From positions 1 to 5,233 of the forward strand of contig JBCDBH010000407.1 of NCBI GenBank assembly GCA_039184055.1: DNA of 5,233 nt, given 5' to 3'. This document shows positions 1 to 5,207 of the stretch, one piece after another. How positions within the stretch are numbered: position 1 is the stretch's first letter; every line of letters starts with the position of its first letter. A program made the translations under genes and the position numbers. The DNA comes from JBCDBH01 sp039184055. GTDB lineage: Bacteria > Acidobacteriota > Thermoanaerobaculia > Multivoradales > J023. The notes beneath the pieces are model-generated. The model saw only the letters and a list, made by a program, of their open reading frames with translations. It ran no database searches and was not told where the DNA came from.

Positions 1-9
1 ACGGCTGTA

Positions 10-38
10 TTGACACCCGTCGATGGTTCCCGTATCGT
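10..38 (+). promoter_or_regulatory. Candidate sigma70-type promoter upstream of HU
   Basis: A perfect TTGACA (10-15) is followed after 17 bases by TATCGT (33-38), which keeps the T, A and final T most conserved in the -10 box. A start near 45 would give HU a leader of about 210 bases. The predicted start falls inside the hairpin at 40-61, which is odd for a promoter, so the match may be accidental or may belong to another transcript. No experimental evidence; this is pattern matching only. Confidence 0.33.
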
Positions 39-39
39 T

Positions 40-61
40 CCTCGGCCCGGGCCGGCCGAGG
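40..61. other. GC hairpin (8-bp perfect stem) in the HU upstream region
   Basis: CCTCGGCC (40-47) and GGCCGAGG (54-61) are exact reverse complements around a six-base loop. No T-run follows on either strand, so it is not a canonical intrinsic terminator. It could be the terminator remnant of a gene lying before the window, or the first stem of a structured HU leader. Confidence 0.5.
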
Positions 62-83
62 GGAATCTATGAAGGCTTCCCGT

Positions 84-129
84 GGAGGGGCTCCTTCGAG
101 TGGAGCTGAACGAGGGTCTTTCCTGACCC
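84..129 (+). other. Possible structured leader: adjacent small stems
   Basis: GCTCC (90-94) can pair with GGAGC (102-106), but its CTCC (91-94) can instead pair with GGAG (84-87), so the two stems exclude each other. A third stem follows, GGGTC (114-118) with GACCC (125-129). Such alternative pairing is what attenuators look like, but five-base stems are common by chance in GC-rich DNA. No open frame of useful length is seen in 1-256. Confidence 0.2.
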
Positions 130-256
130 CGTTTGTACCCGGTCGATGACATCCAAATCTCTCGCGATAGGCGGTTCGTGTTCTCGACGGGCGATCTAGA
201 CCTCGAGAGCAAAACAAAGACCAGGCGAGACCAAGAACAGTAGTGAAGGAGGCGAG

Positions 257-535
257 ATGGCTGGCAAAGCTGACATCGTTGATCACGTAGCGAATCAGGT
301 CGAGGGACTCACCAAGCGGCAGGTTGCCGACGTTTTCGACAGCATCTTCGACAGCATCGGAACCACCCTAGAGCAGGGTGAGCGCGTTTCGATCTCGGGT
401 TTCGGTAGTTTCACCGTCGCGGAGCGTGCCGCTCGCGAAGGTCGCAACCCGAAGACCGGTGAACCCATCCAGATTCCGGCGAGTCGCAACGCGAAATTCA
501 AGCCCGGAAAAGAGCTCAAAGAGCGGCTCAACTAA
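257..535 (+). CDS. hup: HU family DNA-binding protein
   Basis: A 92-residue histone-like protein. HU dimers bind and bend DNA with little sequence preference, compacting the nucleoid and assisting replication, repair and transcription. The length matches the family (about 90). The N-terminal helical dimerisation part covers roughly residues 1-45. The HU/IHF signature begins at SGFGSF (47-52), and the DNA-contacting beta arm carries GRNPKTGE (62-69), with the proline (P65) that intercalates in the minor groove. The C-terminus RNAKFKPGKELKERLN is typical. The start is firm: AAGGAGG (246-252) lies four bases before ATG. The gene appears monocistronic, with a hairpin right behind it. Which HU paralogue it is (alpha, beta or a single HU) cannot be said; IHF is less likely because the sequence is HU-like throughout. 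Confidence 0.96.
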   Translation: MAGKADIVDHVANQVEGLTKRQVADVFDSIFDSIGTTLEQGERVSISGFGSFTVAERAAREGRNPKTGEPIQIPASRNAKFKPGKELKERLN

Positions 536-545
536 TTCTGATAGT

Positions 546-574
546 CGGCGGGCCCGCGCTCCGTGGGCCCGTTG
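546..574 (+). terminator. Probable intrinsic terminator after HU
   Basis: CGGGCCCGCG (549-558) folds back on 562-571 around a three-base loop, with one G-T pair in the stem and weaker pairs extending to 546/574. It begins 13 bases after the HU stop codon. Only two T residues follow, so it lacks the classic U-tract; GC-rich genomes often have such U-poor terminators. Confidence 0.55.
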
Positions 575-632
575 CCGCCACCCGTTCGTTCCTGCCTCCC
601 CTTCCCCGCCTCGCACGAGCTTTCTCTCCCGT

Positions 633-654
633 GAAGACGTCATGACGCGTCTTC
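633..654. promoter_or_regulatory. 22-bp dyad, candidate operator
   Basis: GAAGACG (633-639) and CGTCTTC (648-654) are exact inverted repeats. Nested between and overlapping them is a perfect 10-bp palindrome CGTCATGACG (638-647). The centre lies about 47 bases upstream of the start predicted from the TACAAT box at 679-684, where transcription activators often bind. The dyad could also form an RNA hairpin. No regulator is encoded nearby to pair with it. Confidence 0.35.
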
Positions 655-678
655 TGTGCATCCCGCTCCGACTCGGCA

Positions 679-684
679 TACAAT
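679..684 (+). promoter_or_regulatory. Candidate -10 box (TACAAT) for the four-gene operon
   Basis: TACAAT matches the sigma70 -10 consensus at five of six positions and stands in otherwise GC-rich sequence. At 17-base spacing the -35 position reads GTGCAT, a poor match, so the promoter may depend on an activator; the dyad at 633-654 is suitably placed. Start near 691 and a leader of about 87 bases are inferred. Confidence 0.4.
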
Positions 685-749
685 CCGATCGACGCCCGAC
701 ATCGTAATGGCGAATGCTCCCGCGACGACTTCGCGAGGGTGCATCCATG

Positions 750-761
750 GACCTATAGGTC
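750..761. promoter_or_regulatory. 12-bp perfect palindrome beside the ribosome binding site
   Basis: GACCTATAGGTC is fully self-complementary and ends at the base just before GGGAGGAG. It could be a dimer-binding operator, or a short RNA stem (GACC/GGTC, loop TATA) that touches the Shine-Dalgarno sequence. Function is inferred from position only. Confidence 0.3.
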
Positions 762-769
762 GGGAGGAG
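762..769 (+). promoter_or_regulatory. Ribosome binding site fixing a GTG start
   Basis: GGGAGGAG lies eight bases before GTG at 778. The other nearby GTG (771) is in a different frame and only one base from the motif, so this site selects 778 as the start of the VTT gene. Confidence 0.75.
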
Positions 770-777
770 CGTGACCT

Positions 778-1431
778 GTGAGCAGCCAACTCAAACGCGG
801 ATTGATTTTTCTGGTCGTGATCATCGTCATCATCGTGGCGGTGCAATGGCTTCCACTCGACACCTATTTGTCGCGTGATTGGATCGAAGGACAGATGGAA
901 GCGTTCGGCCCCTGGGCGCCGATCGCCTATGGCCTGCTCTACTTCATCGCCGCCATGCTGCTGGCGCCGGTATCGGTGCTCACCGTGCTCGCCGGCACGC
1001 TTTTCGGCAAGGTTCTAGGCACTACCGTGGTGGTGACTGCGGCAACGATCGCGGCGGCGCTCGCCTTCTTGATCAGCCGCTTTTTCGGGACGGGTCTCTC
1101 CGAGTGGCTGGCCAAACGCGAAAAAGCCGGACCTTTGGTGGGCAAAGTCGAGAGCCTGGTGGAGAAACACGGCTTCCTCGCCTTCTTCATCATTCGCTCG
1201 CTCATGCTCCACTACATGTTCGTGAGCTATGCCGCCGGTCTGGTGCGCTCGGCGCGGCTGTGGGATTTCACGCTCGCCACCTTTCTCACCAATTGCATCT
1301 TCAGCTTTGTCTTCGTGTATCTCGGTTCCAGCCTCACCGAGGGTTGGACGGCGATGATCATCCCGATCATCTTGGTGGTGCTGGTGTCTCAGGTGCCACG
1401 CCTGATGCGACGCTTCACGGACGACGAATGA
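778..1431 (+). CDS. VTT-domain (TVP38/TMEM64, DedA-like) inner-membrane protein
   Basis: A 217-residue multi-pass membrane protein. The VTT (SNARE-associated, PF09335) family includes DedA and TVP38/TMEM64 proteins, linked to membrane lipid transport and envelope homeostasis; the substrate of this member is unknown. Hydrophobic stretches lie at about 9-25, 47-71, 79-103, 133-155, 165-186 and 191-206. The family core is visible: LAGTLFGKVLG (71-81), then an alanine-rich helix ending SRFFG (100-104). After the amphipathic linker (105-130) come the conserved arginine in IIRS (138-141), SYAAGL (150-155) and the VYLGSSL segment (180-186). The usual proline-rich piece after that arginine is here HYMFVS, a mild deviation. 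The start is GTG with a strong Shine-Dalgarno sequence eight bases upstream. It opens the operon and overlaps the next gene by four bases (ATGA). Confidence 0.9.
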   Translation: MSSQLKRGLIFLVVIIVIIVAVQWLPLDTYLSRDWIEGQMEAFGPWAPIAYGLLYFIAAMLLAPVSVLTVLAGTLFGKVLGTTVVVTAATIAAALAFLISRFFGTGLSEWLAKREKAGPLVGKVESLVEKHGFLAFFIIRSLMLHYMFVSYAAGLVRSARLWDFTLATFLTNCIFSFVFVYLGSSLTEGWTAMIIPIILVVLVSQVPRLMRRFTDDE

Positions 1432-2165
1432 CATCGCGGATCTCGGTGGTGATTCCGGTGTGGCGCGAAGGGGTGGCAATCCGCGACATCGTCGCCGCGC
1501 TCGGAGACGACGCCGAGATCATCGTCGTGGATGGCGACCCGGGCGGATCCACCATCGCCCACCTCGACCCCGACACGGCCCAGGTCCTGATCGCGCCACG
1601 CGGCCGGGCCTCGCAGATGAACGCTGGCGCCGAGATCGCCACCGGCGACATCTTGCTCTTCCTGCACGCCGACACGCATCTTCCCGACGGCGCCTATGAG
1701 CAGGTCGCGAGCACCCTCGACGACGAAGCAACCGATATCGGCTGTTTCGATCTACGACTCGACGATTCGAGCCGTCTCCTGGCGCTCTACAGCCGGTTCA
1801 TCAACCTGCGCACGCGAACGTCGAGAATCCCGGTGGGCGATCAGGCGATCTTCACCCGACGTGAGGTCTTCGAACAGCACGGTGGCTTTCCCGACGTGCC
1901 CCTGCTCGAAGAAATCATCTTGCTGCGTCGTCTCAAACGCGCCAAGCATCGTCTCCAGGTTCTCGACGGTCCGGTGCTGGCCTCGGCGCGCCGCTTTCTG
2001 CGCGACGGTCGTCTGCGTCGTATCCTGCTCAATTGGTGGATCGTTCTGCTCTACTACCTCGGCGCCTCACCGGCCTGGCTGCGTCGTTTGTATTGGCACG
2101 ACGATCTCGATTCCCCAGCCGCCTCGACCTCACCCAACGATCCGACTCGAGGAGTCGACCGATGA
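1428..2165 (+). CDS. Family 2 glycosyltransferase, TIGR04283-like
   Basis: A 245-residue GT-A fold glycosyltransferase that should transfer a sugar from a nucleotide-sugar donor at the cytoplasmic side of the membrane; donor and acceptor are unknown. It opens with SVVIPVWRE (6-14), then EIIVVDGDPGGS (30-41) for nucleotide binding. The stretch GRASQMNAGAEIATGD (59-74) followed by LLFLHADTHLP (76-86) is the hallmark of the TIGR04283 group, with D82 in the position of the metal-binding aspartate. VGDQAIF (136-142) and GGFPDVPLLEE (152-162) form the acceptor and catalytic-base region. The C-terminus (about 200-228) is aromatic and hydrophobic, suggesting membrane association. The ATG at 1428 is chosen because it overlaps the upstream stop as ATGA; the frame is open further upstream only as a shadow of the VTT gene. 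VTT proteins and this GT group are, to my knowledge, often neighbours. Confidence 0.9.
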   Translation: MTSRISVVIPVWREGVAIRDIVAALGDDAEIIVVDGDPGGSTIAHLDPDTAQVLIAPRGRASQMNAGAEIATGDILLFLHADTHLPDGAYEQVASTLDDEATDIGCFDLRLDDSSRLLALYSRFINLRTRTSRIPVGDQAIFTRREVFEQHGGFPDVPLLEEIILLRRLKRAKHRLQVLDGPVLASARRFLRDGRLRRILLNWWIVLLYYLGASPAWLRRLYWHDDLDSPAASTSPNDPTRGVDR

Positions 2166-2638
2166 CCGATCAGCAGAGCGATCTCAGCCATCTCGACGAA
2201 CAGGGACGCGCCACCATGGTCGACGTCTCGGCCAAAGCCGTCACCCGTCGTGAAGCCGTCGCTTCGTGTCGCGTGAAGCTCGACCCAAACACCGTCGCGC
2301 GGCTCGACTCCCTCCCCAAAGGCGACGCCATCGCGGTGGCACGGATCGCCGGCATTCAAGCCGCCAAGCGCGTCGACGAGCTGATTCCGCTCTGTCACAC
2401 CCTGCCGCTCGAACAGGTCGAGATCGCCATCGAGCCCTGCGAAGGCGGCGTGCGGATCGAAAGCCGCATCATCGTCACCGCCAAAACCGGAGCCGAAATG
2501 GAAGCCCTGCAAGCCTGTGCCCAAGCCGCCCTCACCCTTTACGACATGGTCAAAGCGGTCGATCGCGGCGCCGTGATCACCGACCTGCGGCTCGAACGCA
2601 AGAGCGGGGGCAAAAGCGGTCGTTGGGAGCGCGCATGA
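2162..2638 (+). CDS. moaC: Cyclic pyranopterin monophosphate synthase MoaC
   Basis: 158 residues, the usual family length. MoaC works with MoaA in the first step of molybdenum cofactor synthesis, converting 3',8-cyclo-7,8-dihydro-GTP to cyclic pyranopterin monophosphate; it acts as a cytoplasmic hexamer. Diagnostic blocks are MVDVSAKAVTRREA (19-32), KGDAIAVARIAGIQAAKR (53-70), LIPLCHTLPL (74-83), TGAEMEAL (109-116), LYDMVKAVDRG (126-136) and KSGGKSG (147-153). Residues matching the E. coli active site (K51, H77, D128, K131) are present as K53, H79, D128 and K131, so the enzyme looks functional. The ATG at 2162 overlaps the upstream stop (ATGA); an upstream extension of the frame is a shadow of the glycosyltransferase. 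No other moa, moe or mob gene is in the window, so its place between a glycosyltransferase and a muramidase is unusual. Confidence 0.97.
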   Translation: MTDQQSDLSHLDEQGRATMVDVSAKAVTRREAVASCRVKLDPNTVARLDSLPKGDAIAVARIAGIQAAKRVDELIPLCHTLPLEQVEIAIEPCEGGVRIESRIIVTAKTGAEMEALQACAQAALTLYDMVKAVDRGAVITDLRLERKSGGKSGRWERA

Positions 2639-3804
2639 TCATCGAAACCGGAGCCGATCGTCTGCTCGTCTCGAGTCGTCGTCTCGCCGGTCGGCAATAC
2701 GGCCTGCTCGCCCACGGCGCCTCGGTCACCGCGCGTCAGATTCCCCTCCACCTCGCGCTGCGCGCGGCGGGCTACCCGCCGACCGCTCTCTTCGGACCCG
2801 AGCACGGCTACTACGGCGTCGAACAAGACATGGTCGCCTCGCGCGACCATCGCGACCCGTGGACCGGTGTGCCCATCCTGTCGCTCTACGGCGATGGCGA
2901 GCACACCCTGCGTCCCGACCCCAGCGCCTTCACCGGTCTCGACCTGCTGGTGATCGACCTTCAAGACGTCGGCAGTCGCTACTACACCTACATCGCCACC
3001 GCCATCTGGGCCGCCGAAGTCGCGCTCGAACAGGGCGTCGAAGTCTGGGTGCTCGACCGCCCCAACCCCCTCGGTGGCGACATCGTCGAAGGCATCGGAG
3101 TCGGCGCCGCCTACCACTCCTTCGTCGGCGCCTTCGACACCCCCGTTCGTCACGGCCTCACCCTCGCCGAGCTCACCATGCTCGAAGCCAAACGTCGTCA
3201 TTGGGACACATCAGGGCTGCTCTGCCTCGCCGTGCGTGGCTGGCGTCGCGCCCATGCCTGGCCCGCCACCCACCGCCCGTGGATCGCGCCTTCACCCAAC
3301 ATGCCCACCTACACCACCGCCCAGCTCTACCCAGGTGGGTGTTTGATCGAAGCCACCACCCTCTCCGAAGGTCGCGGCACCACCCGCCCCTTCCAGCTCA
3401 TCGGCGCCCCCGGCATCGACCCACCCCGGCTCGCCGCCGCCCTCGTCGACCATCCCGGCGTCACAGCCATCCCCACCTACTTCAAGCCGCAATTTCAAAA
3501 ACACGCCGGCGAAGTGTGTGGCGGCGTCGAGCTCGTCGTCACCGAGCCCGCCATCTTCCAGCCCTACCGCTTCGGCATCCACCTCCTCGCCACCATCGCC
3601 CGACTCACGCCCGACGTTTTCGCCTGGCGCGCCGAACCCTATGAATTCGTCAGCGACCGACCCGCTATCGACCTACTCACCGGTGGATCGGCGTGTCGTG
3701 AAGCGATCGAGACGGGCGAAGGGCTCGAGGAGTGGATCGCGTCGTGGGAGGAAGCGGAGATGACCTTCAAGGAAGAACGGCGGGACGTGTTGTTGTACTT
3801 GTAG
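2635..3804 (+). CDS. namZ: Exo-beta-N-acetylmuramidase, NamZ/DUF1343 family
   Basis: 389 residues. NamZ enzymes (PF07075, B. subtilis NamZ/YbbC type) release N-acetylmuramic acid from the non-reducing ends of peptidoglycan fragments in wall turnover and recycling. Family motifs run in order: FGPEHGYYG (53-61, with the conserved E56-H57), GVPILSLYG (78-86), DLQDVGSRYYTY (108-119), LDRPNPLGG (140-148), RHGLTLAEL (172-180), PSPNMPT (219-225), YPGGCLIEATTLSEGRGTTR (232-251) and YFKPQFQKHAG at about 282-292. No signal peptide or lipobox is visible, so the protein is probably cytoplasmic and would act on imported muropeptides. The ATG at 2635 overlaps the moaC stop as ATGA. The last 58 residues (from R332) occur again at 4957-5133 and include a TTG-rich end unlike the CTC/CTG-rich body, so this tail may have been exchanged. 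No clear terminator follows. Confidence 0.93.
   Translation: MIIETGADRLLVSSRRLAGRQYGLLAHGASVTARQIPLHLALRAAGYPPTALFGPEHGYYGVEQDMVASRDHRDPWTGVPILSLYGDGEHTLRPDPSAFTGLDLLVIDLQDVGSRYYTYIATAIWAAEVALEQGVEVWVLDRPNPLGGDIVEGIGVGAAYHSFVGAFDTPVRHGLTLAELTMLEAKRRHWDTSGLLCLAVRGWRRAHAWPATHRPWIAPSPNMPTYTTAQLYPGGCLIEATTLSEGRGTTRPFQLIGAPGIDPPRLAAALVDHPGVTAIPTYFKPQFQKHAGEVCGGVELVVTEPAIFQPYRFGIHLLATIARLTPDVFAWRAEPYEFVSDRPAIDLLTGGSACREAIETGEGLEEWIASWEEAEMTFKEERRDVLLYL
3628..3804 (+). repeat. Tail repeat copy 1: 3' end of the intact namZ
   Basis: These 177 bases (codons 332-389 plus stop) align without gaps to 4957-5133. I count 148 identical bases and 29 differences, 18 of them in third codon positions; 49 of 58 residues agree. 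The excess of third-position changes suggests both copies evolved as coding sequence for some time before one lost its gene body. Confidence 0.85.
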
Positions 3805-3859
3805 CTGGTGAACCGCGATACCTCGTGACATGCAAAGACCTGAGGTGGTGGATCCCCTC

Positions 3860-3985
3860 CCGGCATCGACCTGCCCTATCTCGCCGCCCTCGTTGACCAC
3901 ACCGGCATCACCGCCACCCCACCTACTTCAAGCCGCCGACCGGCCATCGATCTCCTCACCGGTGGTTCGGCGTGTTGCGATCAAG
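3860..3985 (+). pseudogene. Degenerate middle fragment of a namZ-like gene
   Basis: Bases 3860-3936 match namZ 3410-3490 (codons about 259-286), with a three-base deletion and a one-base deletion that shifts the frame. After AAGCCGC the match jumps to namZ 3654 onward (codons about 340-361). Some 165 bases are therefore missing, and a further four-base deletion follows the junction. There is no start codon and no usable frame, so it is a dead fragment. It differs from both complete tail copies: it has GAT where 4957-5133 has GAT, but GCG where 3628-3804 has GCG. It is thus a third, separately diverged version. It fills most of the 322-base gap between namZ and the next gene; 3986-4115 shows nothing further I can name. 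Confidence 0.75.
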
Positions 3986-4115
3986 TTTCGCGTCTTGCTC
4001 CTTGCCGCGATCAAGCTAGACGAATTGACCAGAAATCAGTGACCAAATCGATGGTCCTGTTGCGGACGATTCTGCGCTTCTCTTGTGAACCGTCAGCACG
4101 ATGTCCATTGAGCAC

Positions 4116-4125
4116 GAGGAGGGAG
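4116..4125 (+). promoter_or_regulatory. Strong ribosome binding site of the orphan gene
   Basis: GAGGAGGGAG ends one base before ATG at 4127; the AGGAGG core is four bases from the start. It favours 4127 over the in-frame ATG at 4145, which has no such motif. No convincing -35/-10 pair is seen in 3986-4115; TTGACC at 4025-4030 lacks a partner. Confidence 0.6.
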
Positions 4126-4126
4126 T

Positions 4127-4717
4127 ATGACTTATATCAACATTATGCACATCGAATTCGCCAACTCACGTCTAGACAATGCATTTGGCTTTATCGACGA
4201 TTTCTCATGCCGCAAGAATCAGATCATCTTAGGAACGAGGCGACTATGGGTAATATATAAAATTAGTTTGAAAAATGAAAATAGGCTGCCCAGGAGCGTA
4301 CCGGACGATAAGATCGAGAAGGAAAGAGAGAAACTTGGAATCAAATATGAAATCTATGAACTCTCCGATGGTGAACGAACATACACGCTGAAGTCAGAGA
4401 AGGAAAATCACCATCTACACGCCCAGCATAGTCGTCACACCAACGGCTTTCAAGTTCCTCAGGATATAGAAAAAAGGCAGACTGTTGCACTTATCAAAGT
4501 CATTTCACCCAAAAAGAAAGATGTTCAAGTAGCCGCTAACAAACATCTTGACGGCCTGCTAGCGTTCTTCGACCGCCGACTAACAGGCTTCGGTCTGAAA
4601 GACAAAGATAGTAGCGTAGATCTGAAAGGAGAAAATAGCACGGACTACGATGTCGCTCATTGTACCGAAAGGTCTGACATTGTTCATATTGAGATCGTGG
4701 TGGATCCGAAGTACTAG
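4127..4717 (+). CDS. Unrecognised 196-residue protein, AT-rich, probably acquired
   Basis: I do not recognise a family. The protein is soluble-looking, with no signal peptide or membrane segment, and is rich in lysine and charged residues. The N-terminal half (1-50) alternates hydrophobic and polar residues as in beta strands (YINIMHIEF; RRLWVIYKISL). Residues 60-93 are highly charged and probably partly helical, and a histidine cluster HHLHAQHSRH spans 95-104. KVISPKKKDVQVAANKHLDG (124-143) precedes LLAFFDRRLTGFG (144-156), and the end VHIEIVVDPKY looks like a strand. There are two cysteines (C28 and one late in CTER). Codon use (AAA, ATA, AGA) and base composition differ sharply from the operon, which suggests transfer. 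It has a strong Shine-Dalgarno sequence. It stands alone between fragments of namZ, so context gives no function; a defence, toxin or phage-derived cargo protein is possible but unsupported. Confidence 0.7.
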   Translation: MTYINIMHIEFANSRLDNAFGFIDDFSCRKNQIILGTRRLWVIYKISLKNENRLPRSVPDDKIEKEREKLGIKYEIYELSDGERTYTLKSEKENHHLHAQHSRHTNGFQVPQDIEKRQTVALIKVISPKKKDVQVAANKHLDGLLAFFDRRLTGFGLKDKDSSVDLKGENSTDYDVAHCTERSDIVHIEIVVDPKY

Positions 4718-4860
4718 CTCTAAAGACACCGAAGAGTGCCAAGAACGGCGTGTCCATCGACCCGATCGGGATGGAGGTCCAGCGCTATGGTCGCGGCGCT
4801 GACACCTCTTACACATGCCCCTTCCGTTCCCTCTTCGAGCTCGAGTCAGGCCAGGGTTAG
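4693..4860 (+). other. Short GC-rich open frame, possible gene remnant
   Basis: Open without a stop for 55 codons to TAG at 4858-4860, reading about KTPKSAKNGVSIDPIGMEVQ and ending SLFELESGQG. It returns to host-like composition immediately after the AT-rich gene. The only in-frame start of note is GTG at 4750, without a Shine-Dalgarno sequence. I cannot assign it; it may be the tail of a lost gene or chance. The CCCGATCGGG palindrome at 4761-4770 lies inside it. Bases 4861-4956 downstream contain no gene I can support. Confidence 0.18.
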
Positions 4861-4956
4861 CTAATCGTCGCAATCTTCTGGTTCGAACTCGACCACTCGT
4901 TCGAGCAAGCGATGAGCGGCATCGAGACCGGGCCGAGGGTCGTCATCCCGTAGCCG

Positions 4957-5133
4957 CGCGCCGAACTTGATGAATTCGTGAGTGATCGGCCAGCCGTCGA
5001 TCTGCTCACCGGTGGATCGGCATGTCGTGAAGCGATCGAGACGGACGAAGGGTTTGGCGAGTGGATCGCGTCTTGGGAGGGAGCGGAGATGGCCTTCAAG
5101 GAAGAGCGGCGGGACGTGCTTTTCTACCTTTGA
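4957..5133 (+). pseudogene. Tail repeat copy 2: displaced or decayed 3' end of a namZ-like gene
   Basis: A complete second version of namZ codons 332-389 plus stop, gapless and about 84% identical to 3628-3804 in DNA and protein. It reads through DEFVSDRPAVDLLTGGSACR to the end DVLFYL. Upstream similarity stops abruptly: the preceding in-frame triplets are CCG and a TAG stop (4951-4953), and no ribosome binding site or good start serves it. The body of the gene is absent, so it is non-functional. Amino-acid changes such as P to L, Y to D and two E to G suggest relaxed constraint, while the many third-position differences point to an older period as coding sequence. It overlaps the fragment at 3860-3985 in codons about 340-355, so the two are not simply the halves of one interrupted gene. 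Confidence 0.8.
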
Positions 5134-5207
5134 GCCTCGATGGGCCAGTTTTCCATGTTTGTGCCCTCTACTCACCGAAGAAGGCAGCGCTTGAAAGAGG
5201 AAAATCG

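Noticed and set aside
879..1427. Upstream in-frame extension of the glycosyltransferase reading frame
   Set aside because: It reads as an arginine- and histidine-rich shadow of the VTT gene with no family motifs; the glycosyltransferase begins at the ATGA overlap.
2033..2161. Upstream extension of the moaC frame
   Set aside because: It overlaps the conserved C-terminus of the glycosyltransferase and exceeds the usual MoaC length; the ATG at 2162 is family-typical.
2266..2634. Upstream extension of the namZ frame
   Set aside because: Shadow of moaC with low-complexity arginine-rich translation; NamZ similarity starts after 2635.
2539..3201. 220-codon minus-strand frame opposite namZ
   Set aside because: The plus strand carries a complete, motif-rich NamZ; the reverse frame is glycine- and valine-rich, as expected of antisense shadows in GC-rich DNA.
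3820..3846. ACCTC/GAGGT inverted repeat after namZ as a terminator
   Set aside because: Five-base stem with a 17-base loop and no T-run; too weak to call.
3977..4015. Repeated GCGATCAAG (3977-3985 and 4007-4015), possible start of a repeat array
   Set aside because: Only two copies of nine bases, with no third unit; not a CRISPR or iteron array.
4693..5133. A single frame running through two TAG codons (4858-4860, 4951-4953) into the namZ tail, suggesting amber readthrough
   Set aside because: No start signal, no recognisable sequence between the stops, and no sign of recoding elsewhere; TAG also ends two genes here normally. Decay is simpler.
3805..5133. Transposon or insertion sequence
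   Set aside because: I found no transposase or integrase frame and no terminal inverted repeats at the edges of the segment.
4861..5175. Minus-strand frames across the second namZ tail
   Set aside because: They are the antisense of the tail repeat; the same antisense frame is open at 3639-3900, so the match reflects the duplicated coding DNA.
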